From contig CAICTM010000023.1 of assembly GCA_903772945.1 (NCBI GenBank), positions 117,355 to 181,354 of the forward strand: a stretch of DNA of 64,000 nt, read 5' to 3'. This DNA is from Seminavis robusta. Lineage: Eukaryota > Bacillariophyta > Bacillariophyceae > Naviculales > Naviculaceae. This document shows, in pieces, positions 20,863-32,049 of this stretch (position 1 is the first letter of the stretch; each line of letters starts with the position of its first letter). The notes beneath the pieces were generated by a model. That model searched no databases, had not been told where the DNA came from, and saw only the letters and a program-made list of their open reading frames with translations. The position numbers and the translations under genes are program-made.

Positions 20863-21630
20863 ACGAATACAGCAACAACAAATGGTAGGTGCCAAATTGA
20901 TTGATTGGGTTGCCTCGTTTGTTCGTTCGTTGCGGTTAGTTGTTGGACTTGTTGTTGTGTGGTTGCTTGGTTTGCCTTTTTTTGTTTGCAAGAGCCCGAC
21001 CTGCGCGTGTACCTTTCACAGTTGGTACGCATGTTAGCAGTTGTCACCTGCCACTCGCGCTGACGGTGCCTTGAGCACCGATTTCACCCCTGAGGTAAAA
21101 GCGATAGCGAACGGCTCAAGATTACCGTACGGGCGTTGAGAGCTGTCGGGTTCGTCCTGACGCTCTCCGTCTTTTTTCGTCAGATCTACATTCCCACTCC
21201 TTGGCGAGCGCCTTGGTGCCTTTACGCAACTGGGAGATAACCGTAGATCGTACACTTCATTTCGTTCATTCATGGCATTGGATGTCGATGTCTCAAATTC
21301 TCACTCACATTTGTTTGTGTGGCCTTGCTTCTCGACAGGAAATTACTTACATTTGGAAGTGAATTCAAGTATTGGGCGCTCTCGACCGAGGAACGAGCTA
21401 CATACAATTAGTGATTGCAAGAGCAAATCGGGTGTTTGAATACTGTACATTGGTGCAAAAGCTAGCTAAATTTGACACGCGAGGATAAAGATAAAGGACT
21501 AATAGATACGAGCACTTTTAACACAAATCAGGCTGGTCCTGTGAATCGTCAGCAACGCAGCAAGAGCGAAAGGGTGCTACCGGTACCGGTACCTGGTACA
21601 CTGCATCAATGACGAGAAGGCGGTGATTGC
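20863..21630. other. Convergent intergenic region
   Basis: About 770 bases with no supported gene; one short frame on minus (21034-21273) has no resemblance to a family. It contains ACCGGTACCGGTACC, one of the recurrent palindromic motifs of this window, near 21582. Confidence 0.5.
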
Positions 21631-23202
21631 TTACCAACCGTCATAGTTGTCCTCGCCATTGTCCCTGGGATCCGGTGCTTCAACAGGACAGCCATTGGCA
21701 ATGCACCATTCTAGAATATCCTGGTACCCTTCCTCCCTAGCAGCAATTCGTGTGTTTCCATCCCATGGGCAACCATTTTCACGTGCATATTTCAATGCAT
21801 CGAGATCCCCACACTCAGCGGCGCTGGTGCACGTGTCTTCTCCCCATGGGCAACCATTCTCATGCAGCCATTTCAAAACATCCAAGTGCCAACTTCCAGC
21901 AGCTCTGCAGCATGTGTCTTCTTCCCATGGGCAACCATTCTCATGCAACCATTTTAGGACCTCAAGGTGACCATTAGATGCAGCTGCGCTGCATGTGAAT
22001 TCATGCCAGCTGCAACCATTCTCACGCAGCCATTTCAATGTTTCCAAGTGGCCATATAGAGCAGCTACATCACATAATACTATGTCCTCTTCTTCCCATG
22101 GGTACCCATTCGCATGAAGCCATTTCAATACATCCAAGTGGCCCTTTTCAGCAGCTGCCCTGCATGTATAAACACTCCATGGGCAACCATTTTCACAAGC
22201 CCACTTCACAACATCCAAGTGGCCATTTGCAGCAGCGCCGGTGCATGCACCTTCATTCCATGGACAGCCATTCTCATGCAGCCATATCAATAGATCCAAG
22301 TGGCCATTTGCAGCAGCTGCTCTGCTTGTATTTATATTCCATGGGCAACCATTCTCATGCAGCCATTTCAATATATCCAAGTGGCCTTTTCCAGCAGCTC
22401 TGCAGCATGTGTCTTCATTCCATGGGCAGCCATTCTCATGTAGCCATTTCACTAGATCCAAGTGGCCATTTGCAGCAGCTTGGGTGCATGCACCTTCATT
22501 CCATGGGCAACCATTCTCATGCAGCCATTTCACTAGATCCAAGTGGCCACTTGCAGCAGCTGCAATGCATGTCATTGCATTCCATGGGCAACCAATCTCA
22601 CGCAGCCATTTCAAGGTATCCAATTGTCCCCCCGTTGCTGCAAAATTGCATGTGTTATGATCGCACAGAAGAATTTTGCCGTTAGCCCACCGGAGCAGCT
22701 GGAGCAGCTGGAGCATGTGTAGATTTCCTCTCATGGCAAGAGAGTGGCAGACTTCATTGTGGATGGCCTCATCTCCCCGGACTACCTTCTTGTTCCAATA
22801 GTCTGCATCTTCATCACTGAAAAATGCAGCACTGTAGTAGGTGTAGGTATAGGGCGTTGGAATTTCCAGACCACCCAATCTGAACTCTCTTAACTTTCGG
22901 CCCTGTAGAATTGGAGGAGGATTCTTGATTGTCTTGCAAAACGTCAAGTAGACATCCTTCATTTTCTTGCTGACACTGGCCAGAATGACATAGTATCCCA
23001 ATCCCAGAAAGGGGAGGATATTGCCAATCCAGATTTCCTCCCGCAACGGAAGATCACCAGTCTCCGCGGTCTGGTTGGAGGACACAACAGAATCCTTTTT
23101 GGTTGTACTAGTTGCGGAGAATCCAGTGGTTCGGATAGAGGATGGAGCAGGATCAGAAGCAAAGAGATTCTTTTCTTTTGGATCGTCGCTGGAAGAAGAC
23201 AT
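21631..23202 (-). CDS. GCPWD-type ankyrin-like repeat protein, copy A
   Basis: Intronless frame of 523 residues from the ATG at 23202. Residues about 50-100 form a shared head domain (ILPFLGLGYYVILASVSKKM, then TIKNPP), resembling a degenerate F-box-like module. The rest is about 12-13 units of 27 residues with consensus GHLD-hydrophobic-KWLHENGCPW followed by x-x-x-T/A-C-x-x-AAA. The period is shorter than the 33 residues of classical ankyrin repeats, but the helix-turn-helix pattern is ankyrin-like. Such proteins are large families in stramenopiles, presumed to be protein-binding scaffolds; no specific role is known. Confidence 0.85.
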   Translation of the reverse strand: MSSSSDDPKEKNLFASDPAPSSIRTTGFSATSTTKKDSVVSSNQTAETGDLPLREEIWIGNILPFLGLGYYVILASVSKKMKDVYLTFCKTIKNPPPILQGRKLREFRLGGLEIPTPYTYTYYSAAFFSDEDADYWNKKVVRGDEAIHNEVCHSLAMRGNLHMLQLLQLLRWANGKILLCDHNTCNFAATGGQLDTLKWLREIGCPWNAMTCIAAAASGHLDLVKWLHENGCPWNEGACTQAAANGHLDLVKWLHENGCPWNEDTCCRAAGKGHLDILKWLHENGCPWNINTSRAAAANGHLDLLIWLHENGCPWNEGACTGAAANGHLDVVKWACENGCPWSVYTCRAAAEKGHLDVLKWLHANGYPWEEEDIVLCDVAALYGHLETLKWLRENGCSWHEFTCSAAASNGHLEVLKWLHENGCPWEEDTCCRAAGSWHLDVLKWLHENGCPWGEDTCTSAAECGDLDALKYARENGCPWDGNTRIAAREEGYQDILEWCIANGCPVEAPDPRDNGEDNYDGW

Positions 23203-23639
23203 GGTGTTAAGCAAGCAACGGTTCCGAATCGAGGTGGTGGCAATGTGATAAGCAACTCGTCAACGACAGGTTCAACTACTTTGTTGTTTCTGTAACTAGC
23301 AAGCTTGCTCCCCAAGCCAAACTTCTTTTGCAACGCCTTGCTACAGTCAATGCCAACAAAACTCAATATCCCACTGTACGCCCAAACGATGAAGTCAAGC
23401 CCGTTGGCTGCGAATCTTTCTCCACCTCAAGTTCCGAAGGTCAGTCCTGTTGATGACGTCATATCCATCATCAGTTCTTTTTGCATCCATTTGGTTCTTT
23501 TGGAGCCAACCCCATGTCTCCGAGAAGCCACGAAAGAAGAAAACAGAAGAATGAGCGGTCAAGCCCTTCCCACAATATGGTACAACTCCACCTTGGTAAC
23601 CAACCATTCCTTTGATTGATTGATTGATTAATCAGCAAG
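23203..23639. other. Divergent promoter region
   Basis: Lies between copy A of the repeat family and the Lon gene. A plus-strand frame at 23305-23619 has no family resemblance. Both genes should start transcription here. Confidence 0.45.
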
Positions 23640-26600
23640 ATGCTCCGTGTGATTGCCCATGCTGGTGGAAAGCAGCAGCGTTTGACGCCGTTCTTCTCCC
23701 AGCAAGCTCGCCACCATCAGTTCTATACCCCTTTTTCTCAATCTCGCTCCCTGTTTGGATTTGGGAGCAAGGGCGATGATGACAGTGGTAGCAGTGGAGA
23801 TAACATCAAGGACGACAGCAGCAACCATGACACTGGAGGCAATGGAAATTCATCCTCATCGGTCCCTGCCGCTGTGGTACCTTCCAAGTTGAAATACGGG
23901 GATGAAGCCCCCAGATACCCTCATACACTGGCTTTGCCTCTTGTGAACCGACCTCTGTTCCCAGGTGTTTTTACGTCGGTGACAGTGTCAGATCCTGAAA
24001 CCTTGGAAGCTCTGGAGAATATGAGTCAGGTGGGTCAAAGTGCCTATCTGAGCTGTTTCTTGAGAAAGGACCAGTCCATTGGGGTGTCCGAAGGTGGTGT
24101 ACTCTTGCCCACGCCAGAAGTGATCACGGATCCCTCGGAACTGTACAATGTAGGAACATTTGCTCAAATCCACAACATTACAAGGGGAGTGAGTCATGCC
24201 AGGGCAAATAGGTCCATTATGGACAGTCGAGCCATGAAAGACCAAAAAGAAAAAGGTGAAAACCCACAAGAAGATCACGACGGAGACGACGAAGACCATG
24301 AAACAGGAACAGTCCTACTGCTGGCACATCGCCGAGTGGACTTGGAGTCTGTGGACAATATTGGTCCTCCCATAGATGTGACGGTATCCCATTGGAAGCG
24401 AATGGCGGATGTTGCCAGTAATGATACGATCCGGGCCCTTTCCAACGAAATCATCACAACCATTCGAGAAGTGGCACAAACCAACCAACTCTTTCGTGAA
24501 AACCTGCAGTTCTTCCCCATGAGAGTCGATGCCAATGATCCTTTCCGGCTCGCGGATTTTGCTGCTTCTATCACTTCGGCAGGGTCTGCGGAAGATCTAC
24601 AAGAAGTTCTGGAAGAGAAGGACGCTGAAATGAGGCTTCACAAAGCATTGGTGTGAGTATGTGTTTTTGCTTTGCTGGTTGTGAGGGTCGTCACGGTGTC
24701 ATCATGTCCTGATCTTCTCATTCATCACGTTCATACATTTCCTGTTCCCGCAGTCTACTCTCCCGTGAAAAAGAAGTCTCCAAATTGCAGCAGGAGATAT
24801 CAGCCAAGGTGGAAGAAAAGATGTCGGATGCCCAGAGAAAGTACTTTCTCAATGAACAACTCAAGTCAATCAAGAAGGAACTTGGGATGGAACGAGACGA
24901 CAAGGAAGCCTTGATTGAAAAGTATCGAAAGCAGGTATGTGCAGGAACGTGTAGATTCGGTTGACTGTCACTTCATGTCCTCACTTCCTCGCTTCGAAAC
25001 AGTTGGCGGAGTACCCAGCGGTACCGGATGAAATAATGGAGACGATCGATTCCGAACTGGAAAAGTTGTCAACTCTCGAGAAAAACTCTGCAGAGTTCAA
25101 CGTTACACGCAGCTATCTAGATTGGTTGGTTGGTGTGCCGTGGGGGATTGAAACCGAGGAAAACTTTGACATTCGGGATGCGCGCATGGTCTTGGACCGA
25201 GATCACTATGGCTTGGACGATGTCAAGGACACAATCTTGGAGTTCATTGCAGTGGGAAAACTGAAAGGAACTGTGCAAGGAAAGATCTTGTGCTTGAGCG
25301 GACCACCAGGCACCGGCAAGACCAGCATTGCCAAGAGCGTCGCGGATTCACTGGGACGAAAGTTCTATCGTTTCAGTGTTGGAGGCTTGTACGATGTCAG
25401 CGAAATCAAGGGACATCGCCGTACTTATGTGGGTGCTATGCCTGGAAAGTTGATTCAGTGTTTGAAGACCACAGGTAAGATCTTTCGATATTTGGATTTG
25501 AGTTTGTCCCGAGGACACATGGGCAGCTGAGCGTTGTTTCTCTTCTTTAGGGTCTACCAATCCAGTTGTTCTGATTGATGAAATCGACAAGCTTGGCAGC
25601 GGTATGCGAGGAGATCCCTCCAGTGCCTTGCTTGAGGTTCTGGATCCCAGTCAGAATAGTACTTTCCATGACCATTTCCTCGATGTTCCCGTCGACATCA
25701 GCAAAGCGCTGTTCATTTGTACAGCCAATGAGCTAGAAAGAATACCCGGTCCTCTCCTGGACCGTATGGAAGTCATTCGACTCTCTGGCTATGATTTTCC
25801 AGAAAAGGTTGCCATTGCAGAACAGTACCTCGTCCCTAAGTCAATGAAAGAGAATGGATTGATGATCGATCCAAGAGATACGAAGGAGGAAGACGACAAC
25901 AAAGCAGAGGAAAGCGACAAAGTCGAAGGGGGGAACGATGCCTCGGAAGGAGTCACACCGTTAGCGTCATTCAAACATGCTGAGAATGTTCCAGAGTCGC
26001 TGTCTCTGGCCAAGAGTGCAATAGAAAGCTTAGTGAGATGGTATGCACGGGAAGCTGGAGTTCGCAGCCTTGCCAAGTACATTGACAAAATCACACGCAA
26101 ACTAGCGCTGCAAATTGTGGCTGAGGGTGAGGGTGCGACGCTAACAGACAAAAGTGCACGAAAGTCAGACTCATGGGAAGTGAACAGTGAGAACCTCAGT
26201 GATTATGTTGGAAAGCAAATCTTCACAAGTGACCGCCTGTACGAAACTGACCCGCTACCGAATGGAATCATTATGGGTCTGGCTTACACATCTATGGGAG
26301 GCTCTGCTCTGTACATTGAAACTCAGGGAATCAAGCGAGGCTTGGACGCCGATGGCAAGCCTCGTGGTGGCGGCACCCTCAAGGCGACAGGGCAGCTGGG
26401 TGATGTCATGAAAGAAAGCTCACAGATTGCTTACACGGTGGCTCGAGCCAGGCTAGCAGAACAGAGCAATGGCAGCAATGATTTCTTCGACACAGCTGAC
26501 ATCCACATGCACGTCCCTGAAGGTGCGACACCCAAGGATGGGCCGTCCGCCGGAATCACGATGGTTACATCGATGCTGTCCCTTGCTATGGACACACCTG

Positions 26601-26833
26601 TGAGGAACGACTTGGCCATGACTGGTGAAATAAGTTTGACCGGGAAGGTTCTTCCAGTAGGTGGAATCAAAGAAAAGATCATGGCTGCTCGTCGCGCCGG
26701 GATCAAATGTGTGGTTCTGCCTGCTGCCAACCAGCGAGATTTCGATGAGATCCCAGAGTACCTGAAGGAAGGACTTGAAGTTCACTATGCAGAAGATTAT
26801 GGGAAAGTCTTTGACGTGGCGTTTGGATCCTAA
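23640..26833 (+). CDS. LONP1: Mitochondrial Lon protease
   Basis: Four exons (23640-24652, 24754-24934, 25003-25474, 25551-26833) give 982 residues. The basic, Arg/Gln-rich N-terminus fits a mitochondrial transit peptide. Next come the N-terminal substrate domain ([11 protein letters not shown] onward), a coiled helical region ([15 protein letters not shown]), the AAA+ module with Walker A GPPGTGKT at 498-505 and Walker B VVLIDEID, and the protease domain with the Ser/Lys dyad: S888 in DGPSAGIT and K931 in [14 protein letters not shown], 43 residues apart as in known Lons. Lon degrades damaged and regulatory matrix proteins using ATP. The AAA lid contains an acidic insert ([13 protein letters not shown] region) not seen in bacterial Lon. 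Confidence 0.96.
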
Positions 26834-26917
26834 TTGTTTCCCCTCTGGGTTACTACTAGAGCTAGAGGCTTCGAAGCCCCCGTCTCAAACAGTAATCAAC
26901 TACTAGGTGGAATCGAA

Positions 26918-29275
26918 TCATAAATCCTCTCTCAGAACTCTCTCCGCAATCGGTTTCCATGCTTTTGCTAGACTTCTTGGCTGGTGAAGTGCGTGCGCCA
27001 AACCTCGCAACCGTATGGAAGTTTGATATATCATTATGAAGTCCTTGGGCATTTCATTGATGGGATCGCGTGCCTGAAGTTCCTCGACGAACAATTGAAT
27101 ATGCATTCCCTCGGTGAGCTTGTAGTTGTCCTCATCGTAACTAACTTTGGCAAACAGATAAATAACATTGGGATCCATGCGCTTTGATTTCCACCTTCAC
27201 ACAAAGAGTTCGTGGATTGTGATTGGAAATCAGAGCTGAGAAATCAGACACATGACCAACACGATGTCATTGAATAAATACTTACCCAGCCTCTTTCATG
27301 AGGCTTACGATAGCTTCCCGGTCTTCGTTCGCAAGTGCAATCACAAGCTTGCAAAAGAGATGCCTCTTTTCCTTTGACAGTTGCTTCGTGCTACCGTAGT
27401 CGATCAGGCCAAGGCCGGGCCGTCCATCTTGACCCCGAACCAACAGAATGCTGTTCAAAACAAGAGAGGGCCCAATACATGAGAAAAGCCCGACATCGAC
27501 CATTGATGCGGGCCCGCCACAACTTACTTTCCGGGGTGAGGGTCCCCGTTGAAGTAACCGTCTACAAGAACCTGGAATTTATTATGGTTGAATCCTCACA
27601 ACGTGAGTCAGCGTCGAGTCGAGTCGAGCCAAGCATTTCGTTGTCTGATGATCAAGTAAGTTGACGCGTACCTCATGGCCATGAATGTAGATCAAGTCGT
27701 CAATCATCTTTGCGTGGTTGATTGGCAAGGTACTTTTGTCCTCGAGCTCCTTCTTGGTCGTCCCTGGGAGCAATCCAATTGTCGTGTTGTAAAGCATTCT
27801 CAGTGCATTGGTAGTCTTTCGTTTGCTATCCAACACCGAAATGAGCAAATCATAGTCCGAACTAGAAGGCCCATGTAGCTGTTCACCTTTGGCCTTCGCT
27901 TCCTCTTCCTCCGCTTTGATTCGCTTAGTGAATGCTTCGACCGATTCACCTGTACGATTCGCCAGTGCTTTCTGTTCCTGTTTCAACGCATCGGCAAGTT
28001 TGTCTCCCAGGAGCTCTTCCATGACCAGGACTCTCTTGGTACACAAATCCAAGTACGGTTTGGGCACCAAGCACAGTTTTTGGTTCGCCACTGCGTCTTT
28101 GCCGGCTAGTCCTGCAGCAATTAGATTGTCGCGTACTGTGGCCAAGTGCTTTGCCTCTGCTCGATAGTCAAACTCCTCCATGTATTGCACCTCAATCTGT
28201 TCTAGTGCCGGTACATGGACCGGTTGCGCTATCTGGGCAAACGCTTTGATGGTTCTCACATCTCCTCGAAGCAGTTCTTCTGCTGAAGGATACATGACCT
28301 TCACTACCACTCTGGGACCAATTGACCGATTAGATTCATTCAGAAATGCGCGAGTTGTTGGTTACACATACACGATGTGTTCTAGCTTACCTTGTTCCAT
28401 CTTTCAGGGTGGCTCTGTGTACTGCCAATAATGAACGAAGGGTGAGCTTCTGGGTACTGTAATCCTCACTCAGATGCCAGTGCTGCCCTTACCTTGACCA
28501 ATAGAAGCTGCCCCAATAGGTCGTTCTTCAAACGTAGCAAACACACTGTCGAAGTCTAGCTCCTTTGAAACGATAGCTTTGATAGTCTCAAAGTCTTCTT
28601 CGGGGCATTGGTCTTGCAAGACACTCATGGTTTTCTGCCAAATTTCAGGGCTGCAGCAGCAAGAAGGTGGGGAAAGAGCAGGTGATTCGTTGGGAAGAAC
28701 AATCCAAAGTAGCAAAAGAACCAACACACACACTCCACCACGTACAAACCATCACCAACATTGGCAGCTGCCATTTGACCCGCTTTGATGTAAAATCCAC
28801 GCAAGTCCTGAATCTTTTTGAGACCCCCTTTGCTGGTATCATTGTCCAGTGCCTCCCAAACCTCATCTGGGCTCTTTCTCCACACGTGATAACGATATAC
28901 CAGGTACTTGGGAATGGCATAGCTGTAGAAATGGGCTGAGCGCTTTAGTCCTTCCGGTCCACCACTAGTCAGCAACGAGATGATTGTTGGAATTCAGAAA
29001 GGGAGAATAAATGAGGAAAGCAGAGATCATCCCAAACTAGCTAGAGAGACTGTTCAATCTTGCGACAAGCTCCATTCTTACACATGATCATGCCACCACT
29101 TGATTCCTCCTCCAATTGTGATAACCAAGCCTCCGACAATGGGGTACCAAAGACTGATAGGTTTTTCGCCTGGATTATCCGAGGCAAAATGCCGTGGGTG
29201 CAGGAGTTTCGCCGTGGGAAAAAGTCTAGATCTCAAGGCTAAAGAGGTACTGCGAGTCCCAATAGTGCCTATCAT
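26918..29275 (-). CDS. ADCK/UbiB-family atypical kinase, mitochondrial
   Basis: Eight exons (29275-29082, 28964-28746, 28650-28493, 28421-28391, 28311-27672, 27571-27528, 27450-27286, 27194-26918) give 575 residues. The N-terminus is Arg/Ser-rich with a membrane-like segment (YPIVGGLVITIGGGI). The UbiB hallmarks appear in order: KxGQ as KAGQ at 125-128, PIGAASIGQVHRA (Ala-rich loop), VVVKV with K205, DPHPGN at 424-429 and a DYG (in place of DFG) at 446-448. These kinases act in coenzyme Q and lipid metabolism of mitochondria and plastids. An unusual Lys/Glu insert lies about residues 300-330. Exon 4 is 31 nt and exon 6 is 44 nt. The second donor (GTACGT) is the least certain junction. The 3' end converges with Lon, about 85 bases apart. 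Confidence 0.85.
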
Positions 29276-29867
29276 GATGCTGAAACCGACCTTTTCGGGT
29301 GCACTCTATTCCCAGCTTATCCGACAACGTACGACTGTAGTCAACATACAGAGCTTTGCCAGGGGAATAAGAAGAGATGAACAGAACTAACTGAACTGCA
29401 TTATTTGGTCGTCCCGTCATTCATCCCTTGGGCTGCAGAAGCAACGTCATTTTCACACTTTTTTGTCTGCAAAGCTGTCAAATTCTGTTATCTGCAAAGC
29501 TGTCAAATTTAGTTGGCGGCAAGGGGAGAGACCTCACGAATGGAGAACCTTCCCCGTTCATGTGCTACGGTAGCTAGAACTGTCGTGGACCCACGTCAAT
29601 AAAGAAACATCATCAAAGGGCATGCAATACAACCAAGCTTTCATACCCTCCACAGTAGAATACTGTACGTTCCTTACAAGAACACATGACTTCGCCGCGC
29701 CCGCTCCCTCTGAATCGCTTGAATAAGAGTTTAGACGATTCAAAAATGGCTCTCCCTCCAAATCCAAGTTTTCTTGCAGAACCCAATGACAGAAGCATTC
29801 TTGGTACGAACCATCATCGCACTTTTCTGCTCCGTAACTTTCTGCCACTGCTAGAAGCAAACTCACC
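29276..29867. other. Divergent intergenic region with a 19-bp direct repeat
   Basis: Contains the promoters of the ADCK-type gene and repeat-protein copy B. The sequence TCTGCAAAGCTGTCAAATT occurs twice, at 29466-29484 and 29491-29509. A short plus-strand frame (29686-29925) has no family resemblance and runs into the next gene. Confidence 0.5.
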
Positions 29868-31727
29868 ATGTCAGATTCCCAGCATCGTCAACAAGCTGCC
29901 AAGACGAAGCGTCCATGTCAAGTGACCCAACCTCCGAGTCCAAAGAAGCAAAAAGTGGACCCTCCAATCGCACAAGAATCTCCTGGTCTATTGAAGCACA
30001 AAGACATTTTGGCTGGCCACATTCTGCCCCTTATAGGCATGGGACAGCATGCCTTTGTGGGAGCTGCTAGCAAGGAAATGAAAGCACTCTATGAGAACTT
30101 CTGTGGTACTGTGACGAATCCTCCCCTTGTCAGTGATGCAAACGATAAGAAGCGACATGCAACCAGCAAGGACACATACTACAGTGCTGTATTCTGCAGT
30201 GTGGAATGTGCTGAACTATGGGAGGCTGACAATTCCAGTGTCAAAACTCCTCTTCCTAAAGATGTTTGTACAGCCATTGCCAAGGTTGGAAATCTTTCAG
30301 TTGTTCAATGGGCCCATACGAAAGGATATCCATTGACAGAAGAGACATGTGCAGCTGCAGCTGAAGGTGGTCATTTGGATGTCTTGAAATGGCTGTATGC
30401 ACATGGCTGTCCATGGGATGAAAAGGCATGTACATATGCTGCATATGGTGGGCATTTGGAAGTTCTGCAATGGTTGCATGCAAATGGATGTCCCTGGGAT
30501 AAACAAACATTCAAGTATGCAGCTGCAAAGGGTCATTTGCATGTCTTGAAATGGGCCAAAGACAATGGTTGCCCATGGGATTTAACTGCAGGTCATGGTG
30601 CTGCTTATAATGCACAAGTGGAAGCTATGAAGTGGTTGGTTGAAATTGGCTGTCCCTGGCATCCATACTTGTGTGTTGTTGCTGCAGAACGCGGACATTT
30701 GGATTACCTCAAATGGTTGAGAGCAAATGGGTGCCCCTGGGATGAGTTAACATGTGCTGGTGCTGCGGTTGGTGGTCATATTGAGATCCTCAAGTGGGCC
30801 CAAGACAATGGATGCCCCTGGGATGACAAAACCTGTTCTAGTGCTGCTTTAGCAGGTCAATTGGAACTCCTCAAATGGGCCCGAGACAAGGGCTTTCCAT
30901 GGAATGAAGGGACATGTTCTAATGCTGCTAAAGGTGGCCATGTGGGAGTATTGGAATGGGCTAGACAAAACCAATGCCCATGGGATCACTTCACATGTGT
31001 CTACGCTGCACAAGCTGGACAATTGGGAGCTCTGAAATGGGCCAGAAAGAATGGCTGCCCCTGGACTCCAACAACATGCGAGCAAGCTGCCCAAGAAGGT
31101 CAACTGGTAGTTTTGAAATGGGCCAGAGACAATGGATGCCCGTGGGACCTCAAGACATGTTTAGCTGCTGCTGAATTTGGTCGTTTGGAGACCCTGAAAT
31201 ATGCCCATGAAAATGGCTGTCCATGGGATCAAAGTATTTGTGCTGATGCCGCCATGAATGGTCATTTGGATGTCCTCCAATATGCCCATGAGAACGGTTG
31301 TCCATGGGATCAGATGACATGCCAAGAGGCTGCAGAAAATGGCCATTTGGATGTCCTGAAGTATGCCCATGAAAATGGCTGTCCTTGGGATGAAGGCATA
31401 GGCAGCTATGCTGCTGAAAAGGGTCATCTTGGTATCCTGAAATACATCCATGAGAATGGCTGTCTATGGCACAAAGAAGACTGTGAGTATGCAGCTTCTA
31501 CTGGTCAATTGGCATGCCTCCAATATGCCCATGATAATGGCTGTCCATGGGATGTTTGCACATGTGCTTTTGCTGCTCAAGGTGGCCACTTGGAACTACT
31601 CAAGTGGGCTAGAGAAAATGGCTGTCCCTGGGATGCTACAACACTTGACAATGCTGAAAACAACAATCATTTGGAAGTTCTAGAGTGGGCTCTTGCGAAT
31701 GGCTGTCCCTCTACCTATGCAAATTAG
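29868..31727 (+). CDS. GCPWD-type ankyrin-like repeat protein, copy B
   Basis: Intronless frame of 619 residues. The head domain (ILPLIGMGQHAFVGAASKEM, then TVTNPP) matches those of copies A and C. About 17 tandem 27-residue units follow from about residue 145, with consensus GHLEVLKWAxxNGCPWDxxT and a following CxxAA helix. The tandem array makes the gene prone to unequal recombination. No membrane segment or catalytic motif is visible. Function unknown; scaffold is the usual inference. Confidence 0.87.
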   Translation: MSDSQHRQQAAKTKRPCQVTQPPSPKKQKVDPPIAQESPGLLKHKDILAGHILPLIGMGQHAFVGAASKEMKALYENFCGTVTNPPLVSDANDKKRHATSKDTYYSAVFCSVECAELWEADNSSVKTPLPKDVCTAIAKVGNLSVVQWAHTKGYPLTEETCAAAAEGGHLDVLKWLYAHGCPWDEKACTYAAYGGHLEVLQWLHANGCPWDKQTFKYAAAKGHLHVLKWAKDNGCPWDLTAGHGAAYNAQVEAMKWLVEIGCPWHPYLCVVAAERGHLDYLKWLRANGCPWDELTCAGAAVGGHIEILKWAQDNGCPWDDKTCSSAALAGQLELLKWARDKGFPWNEGTCSNAAKGGHVGVLEWARQNQCPWDHFTCVYAAQAGQLGALKWARKNGCPWTPTTCEQAAQEGQLVVLKWARDNGCPWDLKTCLAAAEFGRLETLKYAHENGCPWDQSICADAAMNGHLDVLQYAHENGCPWDQMTCQEAAENGHLDVLKYAHENGCPWDEGIGSYAAEKGHLGILKYIHENGCLWHKEDCEYAASTGQLACLQYAHDNGCPWDVCTCAFAAQGGHLELLKWARENGCPWDATTLDNAENNNHLEVLEWALANGCPSTYAN

Positions 31728-32049
31728 TTCGATGATTGATAATCACACCTTCACTATAATGATGCACAGCCGTAACAGAAACTTAGTCAGAAAGACCTTC
31801 TTGCTAGCTAGTGGCTAGCTGATGACTACACAATCCGTGTGCTCTTGAGCATCCCCGACAGTCGAGACCTAACATGTCATCCATGTCATGCTTGTCGTCA
31901 ATTCGCCAACGCAAGCAAGGTCGCCAGTCCGAGGATTGGATGAAGAATGTAGAAGAATAGGATTTCTTCGCTACGGTATTGAAACATTACAGTTGGTTCT
32001 ACAAGTAGTAGCAAATCGTAGCCACTCGGCAATACGACTCTTGTAGCAA
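31728..32049. other. Convergent intergenic region
   Basis: About 320 bases between copy B and the FANCD2-like gene, containing both 3' ends. No gene seen. Confidence 0.5.
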
